Source: Petunia secreta
Taxonomy: Eukaryota > Streptophyta > Magnoliopsida > Solanales > Solanaceae
Direction: 5' to 3'
DNA: 64,000 nucleotides
Assembly (NCBI GenBank): GCA_029990175.1
Contig: JARKIP010000035.1
Coordinates: 35,974,001-36,038,000, forward strand
How positions within the stretch are numbered: the stretch's first letter is position 1; each line of letters begins with the position of its first letter. Shown piece by piece: positions 50,657-61,127 of the stretch. A program made the position numbers and the translations under genes. The notes beneath the pieces were generated by a model. It made no database searches. It saw only the letters and a list, made by a program, of their open reading frames with translations, and had not been told where the DNA came from.

Positions 50657-53600
50657 ATGGCCAACGAAGGTCAAGATTTCATTAAGGAGGCCTTGGCTAA
50701 TCTTCTTGCCAAGATGGACCTCATGAACCAAAGGATTGACTCTCTTGAAAAGGGAGCCTCGAGTACTCAAGGAGAACATGGGACCCCGAGTGTCCCAATT
50801 GAAAAGGGGACCCCGAGTGTCCAAATTGAGACCGGTGAAGGCTCAAGTAGTCCTACTTTTACCCCGGAGCAAGTTGTTGAATTGCTCAATCAACAACGGG
50901 TGAAGGAGGACCGAGAGAGAGTTGAACGAACGGGCATTCCCCGTATCTTAGACAATCCTCCAAGAAACTTTCCACTACCAAGACCCGTCCGAAATGTGCA
51001 ACCTCTTGAGCAAGTTGTTGAGGCTCAAGAAGGGGAGGAAGTTGATTATGATGACAATGTGTATGAGTTTGATGATCACTTTCAACCAAGGCGAGCTATG
51101 AATTGGGGTCGAAATGTGGATCGGGGTAGAGGCCGAGGTCGAGGGCCACCCTTAGGATATGGAGGGAGGAATGTTAGAAGGGACTATGTTGCTTATGATG
51201 ATCACCAAGGAGGCCAACCGGAGCCATTCCAAGGGGGTCGTGACAACAACAACAATCTTAATAGTGTGAAGCTCACTATTCCTTCTTTCAAAGGAAGTAG
51301 TGACCCGGTGGAGTACATTGGTTGGAAATTGGCTATGGAGCGTATCTTTGACACCAATGATATGCCCGATGTGAAGAAGACCAAGTATGCAATATCCTCC
51401 TTTGAATCTTTTGCTTCTACTTGGTGGGAGTCGGTGAAGAGAAATAGAAGAAGGACGGGTATGGCTATTAATCTTACTTGGGAAGAGTTGATCCGTGTGA
51501 TGGATGAGAAGTACTTGACTAACCAATACCGGGTTGAACAACAAAGGCGTCTTTATGATTTGAAGCAAGGTTACAAATCGGTTGGTGAATATTTCAATGA
51601 ATTTGAGCAAATCCGCATGATCCTTGACTTAGATGATGAAGACAATGAGACGGCCATGATCCGTTTCAAAGGGGGCTTGAACCGAGACATAGCTTCACAA
51701 TTGAAGTTCCACCAATATGATGATCATTACAAGCTATGTGAAGATGCGGTTGAGGCCGAGAAATGGCTCAAGGAGGAGAAATCCCTCCGCTACAAGAGTA
51801 GCACTCCTACTCCAACAAGCAAACCAAAGGATTGGAAGCCTCCTACTACAAATGCAAAGTTCCCAAGTGCAAGTGGGACAAGTGGTGCAAATGCTACCAA
51901 GGATGTGAAAAAGCCGTATGAGAAGAACACACCTAATGTGGGAGGTAACTCTAAAACTCAACTACATGCTCCTACTTCTTCTTCAATACAATGCCACAAG
52001 TGCAAGGGGTATGGTCACTTTGCTAGGGAATGTCCTACAAAGAGGACCATGATTGTTGTTGGCAATGAAGCATATGAGAAAGAGAGTGAATCAGAGGATG
52101 AGGGAGTAGAGGGAGTAGAGGGAGATGAGGGAGTAGAGGAGAATGATTTGCTTGATGATACGATGGAGGAGGAGGATCCTCATACTTTCTTGGTTGTGAG
52201 ACGGAGCCTAGGAGCTATGATTGTGGAAGATAGTGAAACCTTACAAAGGGAAAATCTTTTCCATGCTAGGTGCCGGGTCAAAGATGTTGTTTGCTCTATG
52301 ATAATTGATTCCGGGAGTTGTGCAAATGTGGTGAGTCAATCTCTTATATCCCAATTGAAGTTGCCAACCGTGAAACACCCCAAGCCATATCGGTTACAAT
52401 GGCTTAGTGAATGTGGAGAGCTTAAGGTAGTGAAACAAGCAATGATCAAGTTTAAAATGGGTAGTTATGTTGATGAGCATTTGTTTGACGTTGTGCCTAT
52501 GCAAGCATGCCACCTACTCTTAGGGAGGCCATGGCAATTCGATAGGCAAGTGGTGCATGATGGTCGTGTCAACACTTACACGGTCAAACATGAAGGGAAG
52601 AGATTTGTGCTTAAACCTCTCACTCCTAAACAAGTGAGTGATGACTACAAGCGGATGAGGGAGTTGAGGGAAGCGGCTAAAGCTAAATCACCCATTTTGC
52701 TTGAACCCGAGGCAAACAACCTAGTTGCCTTGCCAAAGAATGATCAAAGTGAGAGTCACTCCACTTCAAATGAGAGAGAAAAGATAGAGAGAAGTGAGAG
52801 AGTGACCGGTGACAATCCAAGAGGGGAAAAAGGAGAGGATTTGAGGAGTGATGTGAGGGGATTGTCACCACAAACTACACTTGACCAAGAGGTAAAATTG
52901 AGAGAGATGAGAGGTGAGGAAAGAAAAATTGAGAGTGAGAGCACCCATTGTTCTAACCTTTTTTTATCTTCTATCTCTTCTTGTGAAAGCTCTTGTGTAG
53001 GTACATTTGAAGACAAGTCATTGGAGCCTCAATGTGAGCTTCATGAAGGAGAAGTTGCATATGACACTTCAAACCTTGTGAGTGATCAAGGGAGTACTAC
53101 AAATGTAAGTGTTGCTTCACCTTTTCATGAACCTACTAGCTACTTGTCTTGTGATGACTCAACACTAGTTGGTGGTTTTGATGCATCTAGTGAGTATACC
53201 ACTAGTGTAGAGTCTAGTTGTCAACTTGTATGTGCTTGTGAAACACTAGTTGGAAGGGATGCTATGCCACATCATGATGTGAGCTCCTTGTTCATTGAAC
53301 CCTTCCCTAGTGTAGATTTGATAGTTGACCATGATTTTGACCTTTGCTATGACACACCGCCAACCTTTGACATAGGGAAAGATGAGGTAGTTGACCATTC
53401 CCTAATTGATATGCTTCTATTTGGTGGACCAATGTGTTGTGGTGAGGATGGTCTTGTCCTTGAGGAGTCCAAATTGCATGAATTGGACAAGGTTGTCTAC
53501 GATGACTCCTCAAGTGAACCTAGTCTCGATAACTTGTCTATGCTTGATCATGATAGTGAGATGCATGTTTATACTAATCCATTGTTTGAAGGCATTCTCA

Positions 53601-54463
53601 TTAGTGGTAATGACTTGTATCGGACTAGGGTGAATAGCAAATTGGAACCCCCATGGTGTGAAGGAATTGATTCCTTAGGCAACCCATTGATTGAGAAATT
53701 GGGTGAGGTGGATGGTTCTTTGAGTGACCCTACTATTGCTAGTTGGGGTTATGATGAAGAAGAATCCATCATCAATGCCTTCCTTGAGAGCTTGTCTTTT
53801 GAGAAGGGTTGCTTAGGTGATGAAATTGGAGGTGAAAGGGAATCCCTTGGTGTGCGTAAGTATGCTCTAAAGAAGGGGAGTGGAGTACTTGATGTTACTT
53901 GCATGTTGAGTTATTTGACTCACTCCACTCCACATGTTGGTCACACCTCGAGGATAGATTGGTTCGTTGATCTTGAGCTTAAGGTTCAAGGGGATTTTGA
54001 TAGCTTAATCTTGCATTTTTCATACCCCCATGGCTTATATGATCACTATTGTGTTAGGTGCATGATGATCTTTAACCAAGTACTTTTTGTTCTCTTTGGA
54101 GACTTGATATTTGTGCTTTTAATTGATGCTTGGTTATATCACAAGAGTGTGTTTTCCACACTTCTTGCACTAACCTACTTTCAAAGTAGGAGTTCTTGTG
54201 TTTGCTTGTCGTTGCTTGTAGGTTCTAAGCTCCATGTTAAGGCAAGGGAGATCTTGGAAGAGACCTATGTCAAGGTGACGATCAAGAGTTACAAGGGAGG
54301 AGAGCATTGGGCACCTCGAGGAGATGATGCCAAGGACGTGAACGCATTGATTTCGAGGACGAAATCTTCTCAAGAAGGGGAGGATGATGAGACCCAAATC
54401 GTACCAAGACACTTTCCAACACTTTCCGACATGTGCCCAGCTTGGAAGATACAAAGGACTTGA
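50657..54463 (+). CDS. E11 gag-protease-X fusion, 1268 aa, intact
   Basis: The ATG at 50657 (MANEGQDF) follows GTACA. Gag runs to about 440 with an RGRGRGRG stretch and STWWES; CCHC C446-C449-H454-C459; retropepsin Asp551-Ser-Gly, apparently intact. X occupies about 680-1190 and replaces RT, RNase H and the integrase core. Conserved X blocks: GVTGDNPR-like at about 717, PHHDVSS at 871, CYDTPP at 897, YTNPLFEG at 973, LYRTRV at 987, EPPW at 997, SLGV..ALKKGSG at 1063, IDAWLYHKSVFST at 1156. A hydrophobic stretch lies at about 1135-1190. The integrase-tail remnant KLHVKAREILEE and ISRTKSSQEGEDD end the protein in the 3' LTR. Close relatives are E3 and E5. The gag and protease could form particles; the role of X is unknown. 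Confidence 0.93.
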   Translation: MANEGQDFIKEALANLLAKMDLMNQRIDSLEKGASSTQGEHGTPSVPIEKGTPSVQIETGEGSSSPTFTPEQVVELLNQQRVKEDRERVERTGIPRILDNPPRNFPLPRPVRNVQPLEQVVEAQEGEEVDYDDNVYEFDDHFQPRRAMNWGRNVDRGRGRGRGPPLGYGGRNVRRDYVAYDDHQGGQPEPFQGGRDNNNNLNSVKLTIPSFKGSSDPVEYIGWKLAMERIFDTNDMPDVKKTKYAISSFESFASTWWESVKRNRRRTGMAINLTWEELIRVMDEKYLTNQYRVEQQRRLYDLKQGYKSVGEYFNEFEQIRMILDLDDEDNETAMIRFKGGLNRDIASQLKFHQYDDHYKLCEDAVEAEKWLKEEKSLRYKSSTPTPTSKPKDWKPPTTNAKFPSASGTSGANATKDVKKPYEKNTPNVGGNSKTQLHAPTSSSIQCHKCKGYGHFARECPTKRTMIVVGNEAYEKESESEDEGVEGVEGDEGVEENDLLDDTMEEEDPHTFLVVRRSLGAMIVEDSETLQRENLFHARCRVKDVVCSMIIDSGSCANVVSQSLISQLKLPTVKHPKPYRLQWLSECGELKVVKQAMIKFKMGSYVDEHLFDVVPMQACHLLLGRPWQFDRQVVHDGRVNTYTVKHEGKRFVLKPLTPKQVSDDYKRMRELREAAKAKSPILLEPEANNLVALPKNDQSESHSTSNEREKIERSERVTGDNPRGEKGEDLRSDVRGLSPQTTLDQEVKLREMRGEERKIESESTHCSNLFLSSISSCESSCVGTFEDKSLEPQCELHEGEVAYDTSNLVSDQGSTTNVSVASPFHEPTSYLSCDDSTLVGGFDASSEYTTSVESSCQLVCACETLVGRDAMPHHDVSSLFIEPFPSVDLIVDHDFDLCYDTPPTFDIGKDEVVDHSLIDMLLFGGPMCCGEDGLVLEESKLHELDKVVYDDSSSEPSLDNLSMLDHDSEMHVYTNPLFEGILISGNDLYRTRVNSKLEPPWCEGIDSLGNPLIEKLGEVDGSLSDPTIASWGYDEEESIINAFLESLSFEKGCLGDEIGGERESLGVRKYALKKGSGVLDVTCMLSYLTHSTPHVGHTSRIDWFVDLELKVQGDFDSLILHFSYPHGLYDHYCVRCMMIFNQVLFVLFGDLIFVLLIDAWLYHKSVFSTLLALTYFQSRSSCVCLSLLVGSKLHVKAREILEETYVKVTIKSYKGGEHWAPRGDDAKDVNALISRTKSSQEGEDDETQIVPRHFPTLSDMCPAWKIQRT
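54174..54221 (+). other. Conserved hairpin plus acceptor-like motif, E11
   Basis: CTAAC, CCTACTTT-C-AAAGTAGG (54174-54190), a T/G-rich tract, then TTGTAG-GT with AG ending at 54221. It lies at the boundary of X and the integrase-tail remnant. The GTA-GGT codon phase is the same as in E5 and E8. Confidence 0.7.
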
Positions 54464-55167
54464 AGTCAAGGGCTTTGGAAGTGTTCCGGATGGTTTCATC
54501 ATTAGGCTCCACGCCTAAGGAGAAGGAAGGAGGCCCAGCATAGCTAGGCGCCCCGCCTAGCCCAGGCGCCCCGCCTAGGAAGCTCACTGCCTAAGAATGG
54601 AAGGCACCCAGGCGCCCCACCTAGCCAGGCGCCCCGCCTAGCTGAAGGCCAAGCCAGGCGCCCCGCCTAGCCAGGCGCCCAGCCTAGCTGAAGGCCAAGC
54701 CAGGCGCCCCTCCTACAGTCCAGGCGCCCCTCCCAGCTGAAAAGACTATGTTTCTTTTACTGTTTTGCCCTGCGTGGCTTATTTGTTAAACCTTATTAGT
54801 AAGGGTATTTTAGTCTTTGTGCAAGCTTGGGAAACACTATAAATACCCAAGCCTAGCTTATGTTACACTTAGCTTATTATTGATATTGATGAATGTTGAA
54901 CATTGAACATGAGCATGGCTCTTGGTATTGAATGAAACCCTTTGATCTTGGACTTGTATGTCTTCTAGCGGATCTAGATGAATACTCTTCCTCTCCGACC
55001 ATTCTACTTGCGTGCTCGCGTTAGCTCGAGGGTAGTTGCATAGCGTAGGTGTTCTTGTCCTTCTCTCGGGGTGTAACGGAACAAGTTCTCCGTTGCTACT
55101 TGGGATTAGAGATCGAGTTACGTCTCGTTCTTTATCTTTTTATCTTTTCCGCGTTTGATTCTCATCA
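54385..55167 (+). repeat. 3' LTR of E11
   Basis: 783 bp; palindrome array 54544-54737. Relative to the 5' LTR it has one extra 18-bp unit near 54560 and lacks one 29-bp unit further on. Confidence 0.95.
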
Positions 55168-55172
55168 GGGAG

Positions 55173-55734
55173 CAGCCCAGTCATCCAGGCGCTCCGCCTG
55201 TAGGAGCCTAGGCCTGGGCGCTACGCCCAAACTCTGGGCGCCCCGCCTAGGCCATCAAGATGTTGGGCGCTCCACCCCAAATCCGGGCGCCCCGCCCAAA
55301 ACGCTGAAGGGTGAATTCCTAGCTAGTGTTAAGACTATTTTGACCCTACGTGGTCCTATGTTTCTAAGCCTAAGTGTGGGCATACTAGACCTTTCATATG
55401 GTGTCTAAAAACACCTATAAATAGCTAGAAGTCTTATTATTTTCATTAGCTTACCTTTGATGAAAAACAAACACTTGTGTTGAAGAGTTGAACTCTTATT
55501 GAATGAAAAACCTTGAATTGGGACTTGTTCTTTCTCTAGCGGATCTAGATGAATTCCAATCCCCCCGACCATTCTACTTGCGTGCTCACGTTAGCTCGAG
55601 GGTAGTTGTCTAGCGTAGGTGTTCTTGACCTCCTCTCGGGGTGTAACGGAACAAGTTCTCCGTTGCTACTTGAGATTTGTGATCGAGATACGTCTCGTTC
55701 TTATCCTTTTTATTTTCCGCGTTGATTCTTATCA
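55173..55734 (+). repeat. E13 5' LTR, remaining 562 bp
   Basis: Continues from 40993 and ends GATTCTTATCA. The array at 55183-55307 has AGGCGCTCCGCCT, TGGGCGCTACGCCCA and GGGCGCCCCGCCC; TATAAATA is near 55420. Confidence 0.88.
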
Positions 55735-55757
55735 GTTTGGTATCAGAGCAAGGTTCG
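55735..55757 (+). other. E13 PBS, leader cut by E14
   Basis: TGGTATCAGAGC at 55738-55749 directly follows the E13 LTR. E14 is inserted eight bases later (flank GTTCG). Confidence 0.88.
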
Positions 55758-56507
55758 TGATGCAACCCAAATTACATCGAGACCATTCACTCGAAGTCAA
55801 GCCAAGGATATACAAGACGCTCACCTACACTTGGTTTGGAGAGGCGTGGATGATACGAGCTCGGGAGAGGACTTAAAGACAATGCATTGGAGCTCAATCC
55901 ATGGGGAAACAGGGCAGGAAACAGTGCAAGAAGCAGGGGAGCAAAACAGGGCAAAAACAGGGGAAGTCTGCTGAGCTACTGCCTAACACTGGAATTTTGT
56001 TCTTCGCGATCGCGTGCATCATCTTCGCGATCGCGAAGAGTCTTCTTTTGTTCTTCGCCCTCGCGTTCTGTCTTGCGCGATCGCGCGTCTCAGCATTAAG
56101 TTCTCCACGCGATCGCATATAATCTGACGCGATCGCGAAGGGAACTTAAAGAGCAGCGGACCAGAATCTTGTAAACATTGTATTGGGGTGTTATAAATAC
56201 ACCCCTACCTCATTTATTGCCTCTTCAGCTTACTTTGAACACAAAACATTAAATGAGCAATGCTCTTGAACCTTGTAACACTTTTGGCTTGAAATCAATT
56301 GGATGAATCCAAGTTGTTCTTCAATCCGTCTTCGATCATTCTATTTGCTCGAGCCTCGTGACTCTTGAGGATAGTTGCATAGTGTTAGGTGATTCTTTCC
56401 AATCGTTTGGGGTGTAACGGAACTAGTTCTTCGTTGCTACTCGAACTTTAGTGTAAGTCTCGTCTCGCTTTTATCTCTTTATCGCTTTCGTATTTTCGAT
56501 TGCATCA
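55758..56507 (+). repeat. 5' LTR of E14, GCGATCGC-type
   Basis: 750 bp, ends TGATGCAACC / GATTGCATCA. Motifs at 56004-56147 (some degenerate, for example GCCCTCGCG); TATAAATA near 56193. Confidence 0.94.
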
Positions 56508-57834
56508 GTTGGTATCAGAGCAAGGCTAGGGTTGCGTTCTTGCGAGCCCTCGTCCTACTCTTCGTGCTTGTCATCTTTGTTCCGCATTTATTTTCTTGTT
56601 CTTGTTCTTGTTATATTGAAAAAGAAGAAAAAAATTCAAAAACTTGAAAACCCAAAAATTTGAAGGAAATCGCTTGTTGTTACGATTTTGTTGGTATTGA
56701 TTATCGGGGATTGTATGTTTATGTAATCTCGACAATTGGGAACCAACAAAACACGATTTGGAGTTGAAAATCAAAGGGTGGAAATTTAAACCCTAGGTTG
56801 AAGAATTTGCAAAATTTGCTAGAACTCAATTGATGTTATGATTTTGTGGTTGTTTGGTATCGGGGATTGTTCGCTATAGTTTTCCCGTTGATTTGATACC
56901 ATCATAACATCATTTGGAGTATTGTAGTGAAAATCGAACTTTTGAACTTTAAAGGTTTTGAAAAATTGAAGAACTTGACCCAAAATCATTGAAAAACAAG
57001 TTGTTTGATGGTTGTTTTTGTGCTAGGACCATTGTGGATTGTTTACCACAGTTGAAAACACCTCTTGCAAGCTTGAAAACTGAAATAAGTTGAATTTGGG
57101 TTGTTGTGTGTGCCAAAACTGCTGTTTTCTGTCGAGTTTCTGGTTCAGCTGAACAAACCTGCGCGATCGCGCAAGACCTCGCGCTATCGCGCCAATTCCG
57201 AATTATTGTTCATCGCGATGGCGCCCCTCTGCACCCGATCGCGAAGGGTACCAATTTCCAGAATTTCCTGAAGTTGGACAGAATGTTCGCAAAGGCGTCG
57301 TAACAGTTTCCAACCACCAAAACTCCCATAGCATCATCAAATATGGTGAGTTTCTAGATCACAAACCAAAATTCATCCAATTCCGAATCCGTTTAGTGGC
57401 GATTCGATCTTTGAACATTTGATCGCGCCACTTCCGGTTACTACTTTGAGGGTAACACTTCTACCCAATTAGTACTAATCCCTCGTTCGATTAGGATACT
57501 CGTGCCTAGAAGGAGAGTAGATTTCAAAGAAGATTCGTAGTTAATTGTTTGGTTCAAGTGCGCACCAAATAGCTTGGCATTGATCGAGTCCCATTGAATC
57601 CACTCTTCCCGAAGAGCATTTGGTTCTTGTATTTTGGTTCTTCCCGAAGAGCATTTGGTTCTTGTATTTTGGTTTGATCATTGAGGAGGTTGCGCAACTA
57701 CGAGGAGGCCATTGATTTCAAGTTGTGTGAAACCAACCCCAAGCTTGAGTGAACCCGAGCGATAAACAAAGTGAGGGAGTGAGTGAGGGCTTTTACTCTA
57801 ATCTTCCTTTCTTGTTTTTGATTGTTGTAGGTAC
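56508..57834 (+). other. E14 leader with PBS and GCGATCGC array
   Basis: PBS 56510-56521; palindromes at 57163-57245, partly decayed. A duplicated block of about 35 bp (CTTCCCGAAGAGCATTTGG) occurs near 57605-57670. GTGAGGGAGTG and TGTAG-GTACATGG precede the ATG. Confidence 0.82.
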
Positions 57835-59224
57835 ATGGCGGAGGAGAAAGCAAAGAGTACCATTGAGGTTCCAACCGACGTCTTGGCTAGTTTGTTAGCC
57901 GAGGTGAAGGCCCTAAACCTTAAAATGGAGGTTCTTGAAAAGGAGAGGACCCCGAGTGTCCAAAAGGACCCCAATGAAGGCACTAGTGATGATTCCATCA
58001 TGAAGCCGGATCATTATGCGGAGCTAGTTCGTCGACAACGGTTGAGGGATGAGGCTCTTGCTAGAGAAAGAATGTTGGGCAATCCCCAACCCTTGGGCAA
58101 TCCCCAAGGAGATGTTCCATTCCTAAGGCCACGGAGAAACATTGCACCTCTTGAGCAAGTTGATGAAGCTCAAGAAGGGGAGGGCCTCGGACTAGATGAT
58201 GATTACTTTGATGTCCCCTATCCAAATAGAGGTCGTGGTCGAGGTCGAGGACCACCAAGAGCTTATATGGGAAGGAACTTGGGAAGGGAATATGAAGATA
58301 TTGATGACAACTATGGGGTTCAACCGGAACAACACCGTGGGGGTCGTGACACTAATCTCAATAGTGTCAAGATCACTATCCCTCCTTTCAAAGGGACTAG
58401 TGATCCGGAAGCGTTTCTTGAATGGAAGGTCCAACTAGAGCGGGTCTTTGACACAAATGATATGACCGAGGAGAAGAAGGCCACCTATGCTATATCATCA
58501 TTTGAGTCTTATGCATCTACATGGTGGGAATCTATGAAGCGATCAAGGAGACGACTTGGGTTGCGGGTGAACATTACTTGGGAAGAGTTGAAAGAAATAA
58601 TGAACAACAAATATGTGACTCCCAAGTATCGACAAGAGCAACTCAAAAGGCTCTATGAATTGAAACAAGGTTACAAGTCCGTTGATGAATATTTCAACGA
58701 CTTTGAGAAAAATAGGATGGCTCTTGATATGGAAACGGAAGATGAGGAACAAGCTATCATCCGTTTCAAAAGTGGCTTGAGTAGGGAGATTGCATCCCAA
58801 TTGAGACTACACATCTTTCACTCCTTACAAGATGTTTGTGATGCCGCGGTTGAAGCGGAGAAATGGCTCAAAGAAGAAAAGGCTCCTCGCTATAGGAGTA
58901 CTACCACTACCACTCCTTCAACTCGCACCAAAGAATGGAAGAGCCCATATGCTAGTGGGGCAAGTGGGAGTCGAGATGTAAAGAAGCCTTTTGAGAAGGC
59001 TACCCCGAAGAGCGACCACAAAGAGGTTGGAGGTACTTCTAAAACTACTTTAAATACTCCTTCTTCTTCTTCCTTCCAATGTCATAAATGCAAGGGTTAT
59101 GGCCACTTTGCCAAAGAGTGCCCTACCCGGAAAACAATGATTGTAATGGATGATGGGTTGGTCTATGAGGGGGAAAGTGAGCCCGAGGGGGATGATGAGG
59201 AGGAGAGTGAGGAAGTTGAGGGAG
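57835..59224 (+). pseudogene. E14 gag, 3'-truncated by insertion
   Basis: The open gag of E9 type (MAEEKAKS) runs through the CCHC knuckle into the acidic linker, about 463 residues, then is cut by an LTR at 59225. The RG-rich region is shorter than in E9 (GGRGIDRG segment missing). The rest of E14 lies beyond the window or is lost. Confidence 0.92.
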
Positions 59225-59357
59225 TGATAAGGCCCAAATCCCCACAAGACCCTTCACTCGGAGTCAAGTGAAGATGGGTATGTAAGAAGGCCCCAAGAGC
59301 GACTTGAAGAGCATGCATTGGTGTGCCATGGATGGAGGACTACTTGGGCTCCAAGGT
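59225..59357 (+). repeat. E17 LTR start (133 bp)
   Basis: Begins TGATAAGGCCC and resembles the first part of the E13 LTR. It is inserted in gag of E14 (flank GGGAG) and itself cut by E15 at a position close to where E11 cut E13. Confidence 0.8.
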
Positions 59358-60108
59358 TGATGCAATCGAAAATACGATAGCGATAAAGAGATAAAAGCGA
59401 GACGAGACTTACACTAAAGTTCGAGTAGCAACGAAGAACTAGTTCCGTTACATCCCAAACGATTGGAAAGAATCACCTAACACTATGCAACTATCCTCAA
59501 GAGTCACGAGGCTCGAGCAAATAGAATGATCGAAGACGGATTGAAGAACAACTTGGATTCATCCAATTGATTTCAAGCCAAAAGTGTTACAAGGTTAAAG
59601 AGCATTGCTCATTTAATGTTTTGAGTTCAAGGTAAGCTAAAAAGGCAATAAATGAGGTAGGGGTGTATTTATAACACCCCAATACAATGTTTACAAGATT
59701 CTGGTCCGCTGCTCTTTAAGTTCCCTTCGCGATCGCGTCAGATTATATGCGATCGCGTGGAGAACTTAATGCTGAGACGCGCGATCGCGCAAGACAGAAC
59801 GCGAGGGCGAAGAACAAAAGAAGACTCTTCGCGATCGCGAAGATGATGCACGCGATCGCGAAGAACAAAATTCCAGTGTTAGGCAGTAAGCTCAGCAGAC
59901 TTCCCCTGTTTTTGCCCTGTTTTGCTCCCCTGCTTCTTGCACTGTTTCCTGTCCTGTTTCCCCATGGATTGAGCTCCAATGCATTGTCTTTAAGTCCTCT
60001 CCCGAGCTCGTATCATCCACGCCTCTCCAAACCAAGTGTAGGTGAGCGTCTTGTATATCCTTGGCTTGACTTCGAGTGAATGGTCTCGATGCAATTTGGG
60101 TTGCATCA
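59358..60108 (-). repeat. 3' LTR of E15 (minus), GCGATCGC-type
   Basis: 751 bp, TGATGCAATCG to GGTTGCATCA; motifs at 59728-59866. Close to the E14 LTR. A reversed polypurine tract adjoins it at 60109. Confidence 0.92.
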
Positions 60109-60357
60109 TCCTCCCCTTCTTGAGAAGATTTCGTCCTCGAAATTGAGGCGTCCTCCTCCAAGGTATCATCACCTACATCACAAGAAGTCAAGTCACTAAC
60201 ATTGAAAGTAGTCGACACATTATACTCACCGGGCAAATCTATCACGTATGCGTTGTTGTTGATCTTGGACAACACTTGGAATGGTCCATCGCCCCTTGGT
60301 GCCAACTTCCCCTTCCTTTGGTTAGGAAATCGTTCCTTGCGGAAGTGCACCCATACC
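60109..60357 (-). pseudogene. E15 polyprotein C-terminus
   Basis: The minus-strand frame encodes VWVHFRKERFPNQRKGK, the GPFQVL module and ISRTKSSQEGEDD, then runs into the LTR (stop near 59892). It is cut upstream by E16 at 60358. Confidence 0.9.
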
Positions 60358-61127
60358 TGATGCGGGGCAAATTGCATCGACACCCACACTCGATCTGGAA
60401 GTCAAGGCATGGATGATATGAGCTCGGGGACAACTTGAAGACCATGCATTAGAGCTCAATCAAAGTAGAGGCAGGGCTGAAACCAGTGCAGGAAACAGGG
60501 GAGCCAAAGCAGGGCAAAACAGGGCAGCACTTTCTGAGCTTACTGCCTGACGAGGGAGATCTGTTCTTCGCGATCGCGTGCATGTCTGCGCGATCGCGAT
60601 GAGGAAATCTCTGCTCTTCGCCTTCGCGCCACCCTCCGCGCGATCGCGCGCCTCAGCCACCAAGTGCCCACGCGATCGCTATTCCATTCACGCGATCGCG
60701 ATGACCAGTGGAGCAGTGCGGACCAGAAACTTGGCAAATGTTGTAATGGGAAACTATAAATACCCCCTTTGTTCATTTATTGCTTTTTAACCAACCTTGA
60801 ATGTAGAATGATATATTTCTTGAGTGAATCTCAATGAAGAACCCGTGAGCGGGCATGATTTCACTTGGTGGATTCCAAGTTGAACATCGAAACCTCTTTG
60901 ATCATTCTATTTGCGAGAGCCGAGTGTCTCTTGAGGGTAGTTGCGTAGTATAGGTGATCCTTGACTTCACCCGGGGTGTATCGAGACGAGTTCCTCGGTG
61001 CTACTTAGGTAAACGTTCAAGCCTCGTCTTGCTTTATATCTCGATATCGTTATCGATATCGCCTATCTTGTTTTAGCTTCCGCATTATCGTATCGTTTGT
61101 AGCTTCCGCCTGTTTTTCCCCTTATCA
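60358..61127 (+). repeat. 5' LTR of E16, GCGATCGC-type
   Basis: 770 bp, TGATGCGGGG to CCCCTTATCA, so its ends pair as longer inverted repeats than usual. The body is almost the same as the E5 3' LTR. Motifs at 60567-60705; TATAAATA at 60755-60762. Confidence 0.93.

Larger units (their letters stand above)
40994..55167 (+). mobile_element. E11, complete gag-PR-X non-autonomous element
   Basis: 5' LTR 40994-41787 (794 bp), 3' LTR 54385-55167 (783 bp), TSD GGGAG at 40989-40993 and 55168-55172, PBS 41791-41802. The ORF 50657-54463 is intact. The leader is split by E12. The 11-bp LTR length difference is explained by gain of an 18-bp and loss of a 29-bp palindrome unit; otherwise I noticed one substitution. 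Confidence 0.96.
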
